64,000 bases of DNA from contig NC_083579.1 of the NCBI RefSeq assembly GCF_027579695.1, positions 71,657,371 through 71,721,370 of the forward strand, read 5' to 3'. Positions 1 to 10,935 of the stretch are shown piece by piece. Under the pieces are notes generated by a model, which was not told the origin of the DNA, did not search any database, and was given only the letters and a program-made list of their open reading frames with translations. The position numbers and the translations under genes are program-made. The stretch is from Neoarius graeffei. Taxonomy: Eukaryota > Chordata > Actinopteri > Siluriformes > Ariidae. Each line of letters starts with the position of its first letter. The first letter of the stretch is position 1.

Positions 1-1105
1 GAAAAATAAAATAAAATTAGCAATAATGAGTAGAAAAAGAAAGTTGCATACTGAAAAGAATATGTAGAGACTGGAAGTTTAAATTGATGTGAAATAAACC
101 ACATGTTCCAGTTCTCTGATCGACTAACACAAACAGTAAATGCAGGGAGGTTTTTGTACAGCGGCTCTATGGAAATGTATCATCGTGGCCCCCTGTCCCC
201 ACGGTGTTAAAACATTAAACAAAAACAAAATTGTGCATTCTGCCTCTAACCCACACCCCTCCCATGGCTCACTTTATCTTTATTTCTCATCGGACACTTT
301 GCACACTATTATAATTTTGTCAGGTGTTTTAGCAGGCAGTGTAATCTAAACTGAATGTTGCTATTTCTGTGAGTACCAAGAAATCGAGCAGGTGCATCGT
401 ATCAAAAAGAAAAAAAAAAATCTTCCTGTGTCATAACCCCCACCCACATCCTCCTGTAACTGTATCAAAGTATGATTGATTCCAGGATCTGCTGCCTTCA
501 CTGTAACTACACCAGGAGATGGAGACACAGAAGCCTTAAGTTAAAATATTCATTTACTTACGAATGCTGAAAAAGCCCTGAAATACTGATGTACTGTGGT
601 TTACATAAGTATTTACTTTTACACATTTTGTAGCCTAAGATAGAATGGATATGGACAGAATTGGGATTTTGTAAAAAACATGCCTACCATGCATATTTCC
701 AAGGCCCAGGACAAACTATTCGATATGACTATATTATATGATGAAATTACAAAAGATGACCACACCTACATTTTTGAACATTATAGTTTGATCAAACAGA
801 TTTTTGTTCATATAGCATTATTCTTCATATCAATGGACAACTAAACCCTCCTGTCCCACCCCGCCCCTTCCACCAAAATTCTTAACAATAACAAAGAACA
901 GGCATGGACAACAGTTGTGATTGCAAAAGTATTCACCCTCATTGTTTGGTGAAAAATTCACCAAATGTTTTCGCCTAACTAATTCTTCTTCTCATATATC
1001 AGCTACACGCAATCAAATTAATCAAGGCTGTAGTTGACTGTTTTACTGTAGATTTCTTAAAGTGAATGTAATGTCCCTAAACACACTTTTTTCCTTCGTA
1101 CAAAG
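1..1105. other. intergenic sequence, no gene seen
   Basis: AT-rich sequence with short homopolymers and no ORF with recognisable homology on either strand. The short ORF at 140-349 has no family features. Its right edge is the 8-bp target duplication of the hAT-like element. Confidence 0.6.
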
Positions 1106-1943
1106 CAGGGCTTTGAACCGGTTCAAGGAACGAAAACGAAAACCGGGAACTTTTTCTATTTCACATGGAACAGAAACGAAACCAGAAACTTTATTATTTT
1201 TTATGTTCTGGAACAGAAACGCTTATTAAAAATAATGGTAACCGGTTAATACCGGTTTTTATTTCATTCCTCAAAGTTTCCGTAGCCTACAAATAAAAAA
1301 AGTCATTCTTCTCCTGTGCAAGTTTCTATGACCCGCTGGGGTTCACTTCCTGTGTGACGTTCGCTGACTGAATGGAGAGAGCGGAAGGGTGGACTACTAT
1401 CACGTCTCTACATCTTAAATAAGAGGTAAATATTGCAGTCTATCGTTATTCAAAAACGTCAATTTCAAACACGATATCAGTATATTTGTCCACGTTAATG
1501 AGAGGCTCGCGAACATTAAATGACGTTAACCTCTGTTAGCCGATCAATGCATAGGGCCTGACTAGCCTTTGGTAACACACTAAACGAATTCTCTTTCATT
1601 TTTGGCACTTTTTCTGTTTGTGTAGATGGGAAGACATACTGAGAATCCAAATCGCCAACATTTGAAATAATAATTGTTTTGAATTATTTCTTGTCTTATT
1701 TAATGAAGGTTGTAATAGAATTAGCCTACATTTGGCTTAAGCTGGATGAGACAGAGACATAATTTTATAGCCATTTGTTAAACAGCTGACAGGGAACGTA
1801 ATTAACCGTTCCGGGAACGAAATTTTTTTGTTCTAACCGGTTCGGGAACGTCTATTTAATGGTGGAACCCAAAACCGGAAACGTTAAAATTCCGTTTCTG
1901 TTCGGAACGAAACAATAGAAAAAAATTCTGGTTCAAAGCCCTG
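1106..1943. mobile_element. non-autonomous hAT-like element (MITE)
   Basis: An 838-bp element with terminal inverted repeats beginning CAGGGCTTTGAACC and ending GGTTCAAAGCCCTG. It is flanked by the perfect 8-bp direct repeat GTACAAAG at 1098-1105 and 1944-1951. An 8-bp duplication and CAGGG...CCCTG ends are hallmarks of the hAT superfamily. No transposase ORF is present, so it would have been mobilised in trans. The subterminal regions are rich in AACCGG/GGAACG motifs on both strands, which could be transposase-binding repeats. Confidence 0.85.
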
Positions 1944-2097
1944 GTACAAAGCAATCATTATGTTGATTGACCATGTGTTTTCGAGCTATAGCTGATCCAA
2001 AAGATCATAAATTAAAGGAAAATCAATAAGATCAGCCGATTTCCATGGAATCTGCCAAGACTGAACCGGAAAATCCCGAAGGGGTGCGTGACGTCAC

Positions 2098-2346
2098 ATG
2101 TGTAACAATCCAGGTATTAATTTCGTTCCTGTACGCAGCAGTGGTGAGACCAGTCTCAATATGGAATCACATTTTGGAGAGAATTCTGATCGTGATTGGG
2201 ATTCTTATATGTCGGATGAAGCGGCAGATGATTATCAAGGACATTCCAGAGTAAATGGTTATCTTTTCGAGCCCCCAAGACGAGAAACAGAAGCCAGTTC
2301 ACTCAGTTCACGACAGTCCCACTCAGCGCCGATAGTGCACCACTAG
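2098..2346 (+). other. short acidic ORF, possibly transposon-derived
   Basis: An 82-codon ORF with an alternative in-frame ATG at 2161. The product is acidic and Ser-rich (DRDWDSYMSDEAADD) and then has GYLFEPPRR. I do not recognise the family with confidence. It lies directly upstream of the fold-back repeat arm at 2350-2790, so it may be the 5' coding remnant of a DNA transposon. It could equally be a chance ORF. Confidence 0.2.
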
Positions 2347-2349
2347 CCA

Positions 2350-2790
2350 GAGAGAATTGGAAACACAGATTGGTTTGTGGATTTTTATTTGAAGCTGGCG
2401 ACTGCAGAATATTGGGAAAATATTTACATGTACCTCAATAAATGCAGAAATATAATCTTTAAAATTTACACTTATTCAGTGTAATTATTGAAAGAAAATA
2501 TGAAGATGTGGGCAATAATAGGGGAATCGATGAACTGTCCAAATGTCAGATCAAAGGTTATTTATTAAATAAATGGGTTTCTTTTTTTCCTCCAATAATT
2601 CCCATGCGGTCGTTCTGGTGGTGATGAACACTTGATGAATCAGATTTATTATTAATAGGAAATCGACACAAAATTTGTCCGCTTCGTTTGCACAAACCTC
2701 ACCCACTGTCACTTTAGATTAGTGTCATTTCTTGGAAATTTGTGAACTGAATGTCCTGTTGTATATGGATTTGAACATCCAACACAACTC
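2350..2790 (+). repeat. left arm of a ~400-bp inverted repeat
   Basis: This segment, from the AAACACAGATTGGTTTGTGG region to the GAAATTTGTGAACTGAATG region, reappears in reverse complement at about 3850-4240 with scattered mismatches. Both arms lack coding potential. The arms are separated by about 1.1 kb and look like two inversely oriented copies of one non-autonomous transposon. Confidence 0.7.
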
Positions 2791-3639
2791 AGCACTTTCA
2801 CATCGTTATTTTTGTAAGATTCCAACAACAATATCCAATTTCAGTGAGTAAACAAGCATGGAGTCAGATGAACTGAAATGACCCAGATAACTGGGGTTCC
2901 ACGTAGTCTGGTTAACACCAGACCATATCACAAGTGAATATGGTCTGGAATCCGCCTATTGAATTTCTCGTAGGGGAGGTGCGGTTTACGATTGTCAACG
3001 GCCGTTTATTGGACGTTGCGAATGTCTATCATTTGGCGTATACGTAGCCCATGGCCAACCATGGCAGTTGTACCCGGTGACGTAGTTAGAACGACGAAGA
3101 AGAGAAGGAAAGAGAAAGAGAAGGCAAAACAAAAATAGGAAAACAATGGCACCGAACGATTACTGCCGTTTGTGCAAGACAAAGCTTGATCGAAAGTTTG
3201 GTTCGTATCGCTCGCCGCCATGTTAAATGTGATCCGTAAACAGTCCCAAATAAACTACAAGCTTCCATTTGTTGAGTAGTACGCATCACCGTCTTTCCAC
3301 CCCTCCCCACTCTCTGATTGGCTCCCTAACTCAGGCGAGCCTTTAGACCATAGTTTCCATGCTGTCTTTTCAGATCGGAACAATTGTGCAAAGCAGCATG
3401 GGATTTCCCAGGCTAGGTTCCACGCGTGATACCATGTGAAATTAGCGCTGAGGCAAGGCTGCCTTTTTCCGGGATCCGGATGCCGCAATTTATCGATAGT
3501 TTTGTTCTTGATAATAAAAATAACAAATAATTAATATAATTTCCCCCCTGCTTTATTAATTCATTTTGGTTGTTACTAATTATATATATTCATTTTAAAG
3601 CATTACAGTAAGGCATTACATGCACTTGAACTAGCTCAG

Positions 3640-3812
3640 GAGAACTACTCAGGGTGGATGATGAAGTTGTAGAGCAGTTCCCACTCCCCCTCAACCATTC
3701 AAACAGATTCACACCTATGGGCAATTTAGAGTAGCCAATTAACCTAACTGCATGTCTTTGGACTGTGGGGGAAACTGGTGCACCTGGAGGAAACACACGC
3801 AGACATGGGGGG
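3640..3812 (-). mobile_element. SINE fragment (3' part), interrupted
   Basis: It matches the body of the DANA/Mermaid-type SINE used throughout the window, including the landmark CATGTCTTTGGACTGTGGGG. The match stops abruptly at about 3812 and resumes at about 4253 with the tRNA-derived head. The intervening 440 bp contains the right inverted-repeat arm, so that arm was inserted into a pre-existing SINE. Confidence 0.7.
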
Positions 3813-3849
3813 AACTGGAATCCATATTCAAATCCATATACAACAGGAG

Positions 3850-4240
3850 ATTCAGTTCACAAATTTCCGAGAAATGACACTAATCTAAAGCGACAGTGGT
3901 TGAGGTTTGTGCAAACGAAGCAGGCAGATTTCGTGTCGCCTACTAATAATAAATCTGATTCATCAAGTGTTCATCACCACCAGAACGACCACATGGGAAT
4001 TACTGGAGCAAAAAAGAAACCCATTTATTGAATAAATGACATTTGATCTGACATTTCATTGATTCCCCTATTATCGTCCACTTCAGATTTTCTTTCAGTA
4101 ATTACACTGAATAAGTGTACGTTTTAAAGATTATATTTCTGCATTTATTGGGGTACATGTAAATATTTTCCCTATATTTTGCAGCCGCCAGCTTCGAATA
4201 AAAATCCACAAACCAATCTGTATTTCCAATCCTCTCTGGC
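3850..4240 (-). repeat. right arm of the ~400-bp inverted repeat, inserted in a SINE
   Basis: Reverse-complement copy of 2350-2790. It lies between two collinear parts of one SINE (3640-3812 and 4253-4360), which shows it arrived as a separate insertion and did not form by inversion of the whole region. The target duplication could not be resolved by eye. Confidence 0.7.
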
Positions 4241-4252
4241 TGGTTTGTACGG

Positions 4253-4360
4253 TACATGTAAACTCCACACAGAAAGGCCCCAATCAGCTATGAGGTTCGG
4301 ACCCAGAATCTTCTTGCTGTGAGGCGGCAGTGATAACCACTGCACCACTGTGCAACCCAT
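4253..4360 (-). mobile_element. SINE fragment (tRNA-derived head)
   Basis: Contains the SINE head with the degenerate B-box region GAGGTTCGGACCC and the CTTCTTGCTGTGAGGC landmark on the plus strand. It is the continuation of the SINE body at 3640-3812. Confidence 0.7.
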
Positions 4361-4408
4361 TAATTAGGTCAATGGAGTTTACAGGTTTGCATTCAAATTT
4401 GAATCGTT

Positions 4409-4970
4409 ATGACCCTGGGTCATAATGTGTCCTATTGTTTGATTTCTTGTTGTTGCTGCTGTTCTCCCTCCCTGCCTAAAGGAGGTGCTGTTTCATTCAT
4501 GATGCTTCTTTAAGGGTTTTCAGTTGTAGGTGTTGGCAGCTGATTGGACTATGGTTGATTGCACGGGTTTTAAAATGCTCTCTGGAGACACTGGCTCCTT
4601 TCTCATTCACTTTCTCCTGATTTCTAACAGGACCGTGCCTTGAGTTGTAAACAGTTCCCTAAAGCAGTCCAGGTAACTGTAGGGGTGAGAAGAAGCCCTT
4701 TTTGTTGCACTTTATTTTTCTCCTGCTTATGTTAGAGAGTTAGGTAAGATCCCTGGGTTTGTTATTTTGGGCCATACTCACCCTGATGCTAATTTACCTG
4801 TGCTGCAATAAACAAGTTGTACCGTATTTTGGACTGCAGCTGACTGTAGCACTGGTCGCCCTTGGAAGTGGGGAAAGGGGAAGTTTTTTTTTTTCTTTTT
4901 TTTTAAATTATAAATGCTATGCTCAGGTTTCTCCTAGGCTGGGACATAACAGAACGCGGCCTCAACATTA
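4409..4970 (+). other. possible solo LTR, uncertain
   Basis: This gene-free stretch looks like an LTR. It begins near TG and has a TTTTAAAATGC TATA-like region near 4570. An AATAAAC polyadenylation-like signal lies near 4807, and the stretch ends near GGGACATAACA. I could not find a clean target duplication, so the boundaries are guesses. It may be ordinary intergenic DNA. Confidence 0.25.
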
Positions 4971-5078
4971 ATAAACCTGTTTGCAGAGGTACGGTATATG
5001 AGAGGAGCGTGCAAGGCATGCACTATGGGCTGGAGAGATGAGTTCTAAACACTTGTTTTCCAGCACAAAATTAAATCT

Positions 5079-5453
5079 CATCTCTTCTCATTATCTGTAG
5101 CCGCTTTATCCTGTTCTACAGGGTTGCAGGCAAGCTGGAGCCTATCCCAGCTGACTATGGGTGAAAGGCGGGGTACACCCTGGACAAGTCACCAGGTCAT
5201 CACAGGGCTGACACATAGACACAGACAACCATTCACACTCACATTCACACCTACGGTCAATTTAGAGTCACCAGTTAACCTAACCTGCATATCTTTGGAC
5301 TGTGGGGGAAACCGGAGCACCCGGAGGAAACCCACGCGGACACGGGGAGAACATGCAAACTCCGCACAGAAAGGCCCTCGCTGGCCACAGGGCTCGAACC
5401 CGGACCTTCTTGCTGTGAGGCGACAGCGCTAACCACTACACCACCGTGCCGCC
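5079..5453 (-). mobile_element. DANA/Mermaid-type tRNA-derived SINE
   Basis: Full-length copy in minus orientation. The head on its own strand reads GGCGGCACGGTGGTGTAGTG, with A-box-like and B-box-like (GGTTCGAGCCC) Pol III promoter elements. The conserved body holds CCACAGTCCAAAGACATGCAG, and the tail is of the GAGATGAGAT type. The tRNA-like head is an internal Pol III promoter, not a functional tRNA gene. Confidence 0.85.
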
Positions 5454-5779
5454 TAAAAGCCCACTTTTCAGATGAAAAAAGAAAACCTAGTGAAGGCTGC
5501 TGGGTTTTGGGGCAAAATTAAGAAGTGAGTGTGACAAAGTGTCCAGAAGAACTGTGGCTGGTTCTGTAAGATGCTCAGTAAAACCTACAGTTCATTTCCT
5601 TATAAAACTGCACTCTTTGTACCTGAGAGTAAAAAAAAAAAAAAATAGTAAAACCAGGGGTCATCTCACACGAAATATTGACTTTATTTCATTTACTATC
5701 GTATGACTTACTGCTGTTTTATAGTTTTGTTTTTTTTTAATGTTGAAACATTTCATTTAATTTTTTTAAGCTAATTTGG

Positions 5780-6150
5780 GGGCGGCACGGTGGTGTAGTG
5801 GTTAGCGCTGTCGCCTCACAGCAAGAAGGTCCTGGGTTCGAGCCCCGGGGCCGGCGAGGACCTTTCTGTGTGGAGTTTGCATGTTCTCCCCGTGTCCGCG
5901 TGGGTTTCCTCCGGGTGCTCCGGTTTCCCCCACAGTCCAAAGACATGCAGGTTAGGTTAACTGGTGACTCTAAAATTGACCGTAGGTGTGAATGTGAGTG
6001 TGAATGGTTGTCTGTGTCTATGTGTCAGCCCTGTGATGACCTGGCGACTTGTCCAGGGTGTACCCCGCCTTTCGCCCGTAGTCAGCTGGGATAGGCTCCA
6101 GCTTGCCTGCGACCCTGTAGAAGGATAAAGCGGCTAGAGATAATGAGATG
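5780..6150 (+). mobile_element. DANA/Mermaid-type SINE with 12-bp target duplication
   Basis: Full-length plus-strand SINE, head GGCGGCACGG to tail AATGAGATG. It is flanked by the perfect direct repeat AAGCTAATTTGG at 5768-5779 and 6151-6162, as expected for LINE-mediated target-primed insertion. Confidence 0.9.
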
Positions 6151-6269
6151 AAGCTAATTTGGTCTACAACATTTCTTTACATGTGCCAAAGACTTTTGCA
6201 CGGTACTGTGTATGTTTTTTTTTTTTTTAATTTATATATAATATATTTTATACACACAAGTGTTTTTAC

Positions 6270-6900
6270 TGGGAAATAAACCACTCCTATCTTTCATAGG
6301 AACTACATCTGGGCCATCGAGAATAGCAACTGTGACTTAATTCTCTGTCACTCATGAGGGAATCAATTAAGTGTTTTGATAAATTTGAGTACTTTTTGTT
6401 TGTGAATGTGTCTTAGATAATAAGAAAATCACATGTTGGCCTGAAGATATGAAGTTTATCTTCTTGTGTTAAAAAAAAAATCACATTTTTCAAATGAAAT
6501 ACATTGTGGATCTGAGTGACATCTTTCCTGATATTTCACTCTGATGATGTCACTCCCAGTGTTTTCCCACTGACTAGATGTACATTGTCAAAATGGCAAA
6601 CCGATTCAAAATTAAAATCCTTTTGGTTAACTTGTGTATTTTTTGTGGATTTGTCAATATAATAAGAGCATTACATGGTGTGTGAAGATATAAAGTTTTT
6701 CTTTGTGTTGAATATTTCACTCTTTCGCTTGTGTGTGTATATATATATATTCATCACTTGAAAAGAAACTTCATATACCAGGTAACTGAGTGATAATGGA
6801 CACACTTCATTATTTCCTGATGGGCCAAGTACATGTATTATCCTATCCAAGGGAAAAAAAAATCCTTTTAGATAATAATTTGTGACTAATGGTATTTTTA
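6270..6900. repeat. dispersed repeat with GAAGATATGAAGTTTATCTTC motif
   Basis: This gene-free stretch contains GAAGATATGAAGTTTATCTTC-like palindromic motifs near 6445 and 6690 and the block CAGTGTTTTCCCACTGACTAGATGTACA. Related sequence in the opposite sense occurs at 18.6-19.27 and 20.29-20.5 kb. It is most simply a MITE family. Ends are not defined. The stretch from about 6900 to 7436 shows nothing recognisable. Confidence 0.5.
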
Positions 6901-7436
6901 CTGTAAGTGTGAGACTCAAGTCTGGAAGATCTAATGAAAAGCACAGCGAAGTTCTTTATTATAACTTTGCATTATTTCTCAACCCCATGTATAATTTATA
7001 TAACAGTGCAAATGCAATTAAATGTTGTAATTTTAAAAGATATAAATATATCAACTTTTTTTTAAAAATTTGATTAAATAGTATTTAATTTGCTAAGACT
7101 ACTGTAAGTATAGAACATGTGATTTCAGTAGGATCATGTATTTCTCTGCTGTAGTTTACTGTAAATGTTGCTTTTTGCCTCATTTCATCCTGCAGAGGTC
7201 AGCATATGATCTATAATCAGCTTTATGGCACTGTAATTACCTCATCTCTCTCTCAGCAACTCCACAGATACCTTACAGTAATCGGAGTTAGGAACCTTAT
7301 AGACATCAGACATGAACACAAGATTTCATTCATTGTGTTGATTATATTTCTGGTAATTATAAGATGATTTTTCTTCCAGGTGGTGCTGTAAGGGGAAGGG
7401 GAGGAAAATTAATTTAGACAATAAAATTAATTATGG

Positions 7437-7736
7437 CAGCACGGTGGTGTAGTGGTTAGCACTGTCGCCTCACAGCAAGAAGGTTCTGGGTTTGAGCCCA
7501 GTGGCTGACGAGGGCCTCTCTATGTGGAGTTTGCATGTTCTCCCCATGTCTGCATGGGTTTCCTCCGGGTGCTCTGGTTTCCCCCACAGTCCAAAGACAT
7601 GTGATTAGGATAACATGGGGCAGTCTTGGGCTGAAGTGCCCTTGACCGAGGCACCTACCCCCCAACTGCTCTGATGCAACTAGCATAGCTGCCCACTGCT
7701 CTGGGTATGTGTGTATGCTCAGTGCTCACTTGTGTG
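7437..7736 (+). mobile_element. SINE, 5' part; continues at 11145-11232
   Basis: It starts with the tRNA-derived head GGCAGCACGGTGGTGTAGTG and passes through the usual body. It switches at about 7603 to a different 3' region (GGGGCAGTCTTGGGCTGAAG...). The 3' end, with GTCACTGCTTCAGAAGGGTT and AATAAAGTCTTCTTCT, is displaced to 11145-11232 because the 3.4-kb element at 7737-11144 inserted in it. Confidence 0.75.
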
Positions 7737-8149
7737 TAGTGCAGCAGATTAGTGTAAGAATCGTTCACTTTGTGATACAAACATGACATTTGGCACAAAT
7801 CTTCTTCTCGACCTACTTTACCCAAAAAGCCCGTTAGCCACACACACACAAAAAAAAAAAACTATATGGCTGCCATTTTCCAAGATGGCCACCCTTCTAT
7901 GTGTTTTTTGTCTCTATTATGATTGGATAATCCATTTTTAATGATCTTGGTGTCTAAAAAAAGGTTTTTGAGTATGGGAAATTCAGTTCTGCATTTAGAA
8001 ATTCTAAATTGTGGTATATTATGAAGATAAAAAACAAATTAATTGCATAAATAGTGTATTTTGGCATTGAATTTGACACGATATCGGGCTAGATGGTAGG
8101 ATATTGTCTTGGAATGGCAAATTGCATAGATTGCAACTAAAATGAATCA

Positions 8150-9006
8150 TCACATTTGCAGGCACACAGCTGTGTACATCTAAGGCCAAAGCGGTAGCAT
8201 TTGCACTTTCCAAAGCATTCAGTCTTGCACCTGCATTTTGTCAACTGTTGACAGCTCTGGGCTATTGGTGGGAGTGTTGTCCAAACTATTTTACAAATTT
8301 CGCCTTCTTTTCACCAACCCTAGTTGGCTGGGCTCTCTGTATGCATTTGACATAAAGTTGCTTGGGCCCAGATGCAGGCAGCTTGATAAATGGCATGCTT
8401 CACATGCTGTACAAGGGATGCCCTTGTGGGTGGAATGGCATCATAAGACCGTTGCTTCTGGGCAAACGTGTCAAGTCTTGCATCATCAACCCCATCAGCA
8501 GTGCTGTTCTTGTTGTACATAGTGATGACAAATTTCTCAAGCATGCTGAGATCTGCGTCATCTGTTACTGGTGGGTACTGCCTGAGTTTCTGAAAAACAT
8601 GAGACACTTCAGGGCATACCTCCCAGGTTTGCCATGCAGTCTTTTTACCTTTGCCACAAAAGGCTGACACAACATCACATCCTGTGAAAGTGTGAAAGAA
8701 AAGGATTCCTCTCAATTTTTCAGGGCCTAGATTCTTCACCATGTCATGAACTGGTAACCACCTGATGGACTGACCTTGACCAAATTCAATCCACAGCTCA
8801 TCTAAGCCTGCTTCCTGTAAAGTCAGAAAAACACTGATTGCAACAACAAGAATATCTGTGTTGCAGGCCTTAATCAACACAGTTTTGTTCTGTTGCTGAA
8901 CAGCATGCAAGGCATGCAGGAAGATTCTAGAATCTGCCTCTTCATGGTTGCAAGGACTCAAGCCTTCCAGATTGTTGGGTTGGTTGCAAAATAGCATTTG
9001 GGACAC
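8150..9006 (-). pseudogene. transposon-encoded PIN-like / Cys-rich protein, broken
   Basis: The first 228 codons (9006-8320) are open. The product has acidic motifs in the order CNHEEADSRIFLHA, KACNTDILVVA and HTFTGCDVVSAFCGKGKKTA. The spacing of E/D, D and D resembles PIN/FEN1-type metal-dependent nuclease folds, which is an inference. Reading on in the same frame past the stop at 8320 and a second stop shortly after gives KEGEICKIVWTTLPP. A Cys-rich segment follows (CRCKTECFGKCKCYRF, then CTQLCACKC) near 8150-8240, similar in layout to CXC zinc modules. The two in-frame stops and the missing N-terminus make it a pseudogene. Similar proteins are, as I recall, repeated in fish and cnidarian genomes without known function. 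Confidence 0.6.
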
Positions 9007-9372
9007 TAAACTATACTGTAACTACAGTGAGTCCTACAGTTAGTACACTACAACTAGTGAGTATAGTACTTAGCTGACACCGAACCCCATGCCGAGTCTC
9101 ACAGCAATGATGTCACCAGTGTGCCCTGGTTGTGCTTTGACATCACTCTCTTATAAAAAGAACATCAATTGAGGTTGATTACAATATTTTTACGTGGATA
9201 AAGATCATTTGGACCTTGGACTGTTACTACTTTTTAAAATCGCATTTCTAATCAACTTATGATGGAAACTGAGAATTTGAGTTTAAAATACCTGTCATCT
9301 TGGATTTGCTTTGGCACTAATGAATGTGTCATGCCAAATTTTATATAATATGATGCCCAGAACATCACAATA

Positions 9373-10935
9373 CAGGGAGTGCAGAATTATTAGGCAAGTT
9401 GTATTTTTGAGGATTAGTTTTATTATTGAAAAACAACTATGTTCTTGATGAACCCAAAAGACTCATAAATATCAAAGCTGAGTATTTTTGGAAGTTGGAG
9501 TAGGGCTTTCTTAGTTTTAGCTATCTTAGGAGGATATCTGTGTGTGCAGGTGACTATAACTGTGCATAATTATTAGGCAACTTAACAAAAAACAAACGTA
9601 TACCCATTTCACTCATTTATTTTCACCAGGGAAACCAATATAACAACTCAACATTCACTAATATACATTGCTGGCATTCAAAAACAAACAAAAAAACAAA
9701 TCAGTGACTAATATAGCCGCCTTTCTTTACAAGGACACTCAAAAGCCTGCCATCCATGGATTCGGTCAGTGTTTTGATCTGTTTGCGATCAACATTGCGT
9801 GCAGCAGCAACCACAGCCTCCCAGACACTGTTCAGAGATGTGTACTGTTTCCCCTCCTTGTAAATCTCACATTTGATGAGGGACCACAGGTTTTCTATGG
9901 GATACAGATCAGGTGAACAAGGAGGCCACGTCATTAATCTTTCTTCCTTTAGACCCTTTCTGGCCAGCCATGCTGTGGAGTACTTGGATGCGTGTGATGG
10001 AGCATTGTCCTGCATGAAAATCATGTTTTTCTTGAAGGATGCTGACTTCTTCCTGTACCACTGCTTGAAGAAGGTGTCTTCCAAAAACTGACAATAGGAC
10101 TGGGAGTTGAGCTTGACGCCATCCTCAACCCGAAAAGGTCCCACAAGCTCATCTTTGATGATACCAGCCCATACCAGTACCCCACCTCCACCTTGCTGGC
10201 GTCTGAGTCGGACTGGAGCTCTCTGCCCTTTGCTGATCCAGCCACGAGCCCATCCATCTGGCCCATCAAGACTCACTCTCATTTCATCTGTCCATAAGAC
10301 CTTAGAAAAATCAGTCTTGTGATACTTCTTGGCCCAGTCTTGACGTTTCATCTTGTGTGTCTTGTTCAGTGGTGGTCGTTTTTCAGCCTTTGTTACCTTG
10401 GCCGTGTCCCTGAGTATTGCACACCTTGTGCTTTTTGACACTCCAGTGATGTTGCAGCTCTGAAATATGGCAAAACTGGTGGCGAGTGGCATCTTGGCAG
10501 CTTCACGCTTGACTTTCCTCAGTTCACGGGCAGTTAGTTTGCGCCTTTTTTTTTCAACGTGCTTCTTGCGACCCTGTTGACTATTTTGAATGAAGCGCTT
10601 GATTGTTCGATGGTCACGCTTCAAAAGCTGGGCAATTTTAAGAGTGCTCCATCCCTTTGCAATATATGTCACTATTTTTGACTTTTCTGAGTCCGTCAAA
10701 TCCCTCTTCTGACCCATTTTGCCAAAGGAAAGGAAGTTGCCTAATAATTTTGCACACCTGATATAGGGTGTTGATGTCATTAGACCACACCCCTTTTCAT
10801 TACAGAGATGCACATCACCTGGTATGCTTAATTGGTAGGAGGCTTTCAAGCCTATGCAGCTTGGAGTAGGCCAACATGCATAGAGAGGGTAATGTGGTCA
10901 ACATACTCATTTGCCTAATAATTCTGCACTCCCTG
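9373..10935 (-). mobile_element. Tc1/mariner DD37E (TRT/Traveler-like) transposon, apparently complete
   Basis: A 1563-bp element flanked by TA at 9371-9372 and 10936-10937. The terminal inverted repeats start CAGGGAGTGCAGAATTATTA. A second internal copy (TGCATAATTATTAGGCAACT near 9564 and its complement near 10735-10755) gives an inverted-repeat/direct-repeat layout. It carries one uninterrupted transposase gene on the minus strand. It sits inside the unclassified element at 7737-11144, so it is the youngest layer of this nest. Confidence 0.9.
9701..10717 (-). CDS. Tc1/mariner-family DD37E transposase
   Basis: This 338-residue protein would excise its own transposon and reinsert it at TA. 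I chose the start MGQKRDLTDSEKSK. Upstream in-frame ATGs overlap the internal repeat and give no conserved residues. Order of parts: a paired-like helix-turn-helix region (about 1-55, KGWSTLKIAQLLKRDHRTIK), a basic GRKKHVEKKRRK stretch (about 56-70) that may be a nuclear signal, then the DDE domain. The catalytic residues seen are D in VLWTDE, D in FMQDNAPSH and E in LYPIENLW. There are 37 residues between the last two, which defines DD37E. No stop or frameshift is visible and the length is normal for the family. Activity is plausible but unproven. Confidence 0.9.
   Translation of the reverse strand: MGQKRDLTDSEKSKIVTYIAKGWSTLKIAQLLKRDHRTIKRFIQNSQQGRKKHVEKKRRKLTARELRKVKREAAKMPLATSFAIFQSCNITGVSKSTRCAILRDTAKVTKAEKRPPLNKTHKMKRQDWAKKYHKTDFSKVLWTDEMRVSLDGPDGWARGWISKGQRAPVRLRRQQGGGGVLVWAGIIKDELVGPFRVEDGVKLNSQSYCQFLEDTFFKQWYRKKSASFKKNMIFMQDNAPSHASKYSTAWLARKGLKEERLMTWPPCSPDLYPIENLWSLIKCEIYKEGKQYTSLNSVWEAVVAAARNVDRKQIKTLTESMDGRLLSVLVKKGGYISH

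Noticed and set aside
3146..3226. Short ORF MAPNDYCRLCKTKLD
   Set aside because: It has one possible Cys pair but only 26 codons and no matching second half; not enough to call a zinc finger.
5798..5860. tRNA-like sequences at the SINE heads
   Set aside because: They are the Pol III promoter parts of SINEs. No cloverleaf with a mature 3' end is supported.
8238..8667. Plus-strand ORFs of 94 and 101 codons
   Set aside because: Antisense shadows of the PIN-like pseudogene, with no family motifs.
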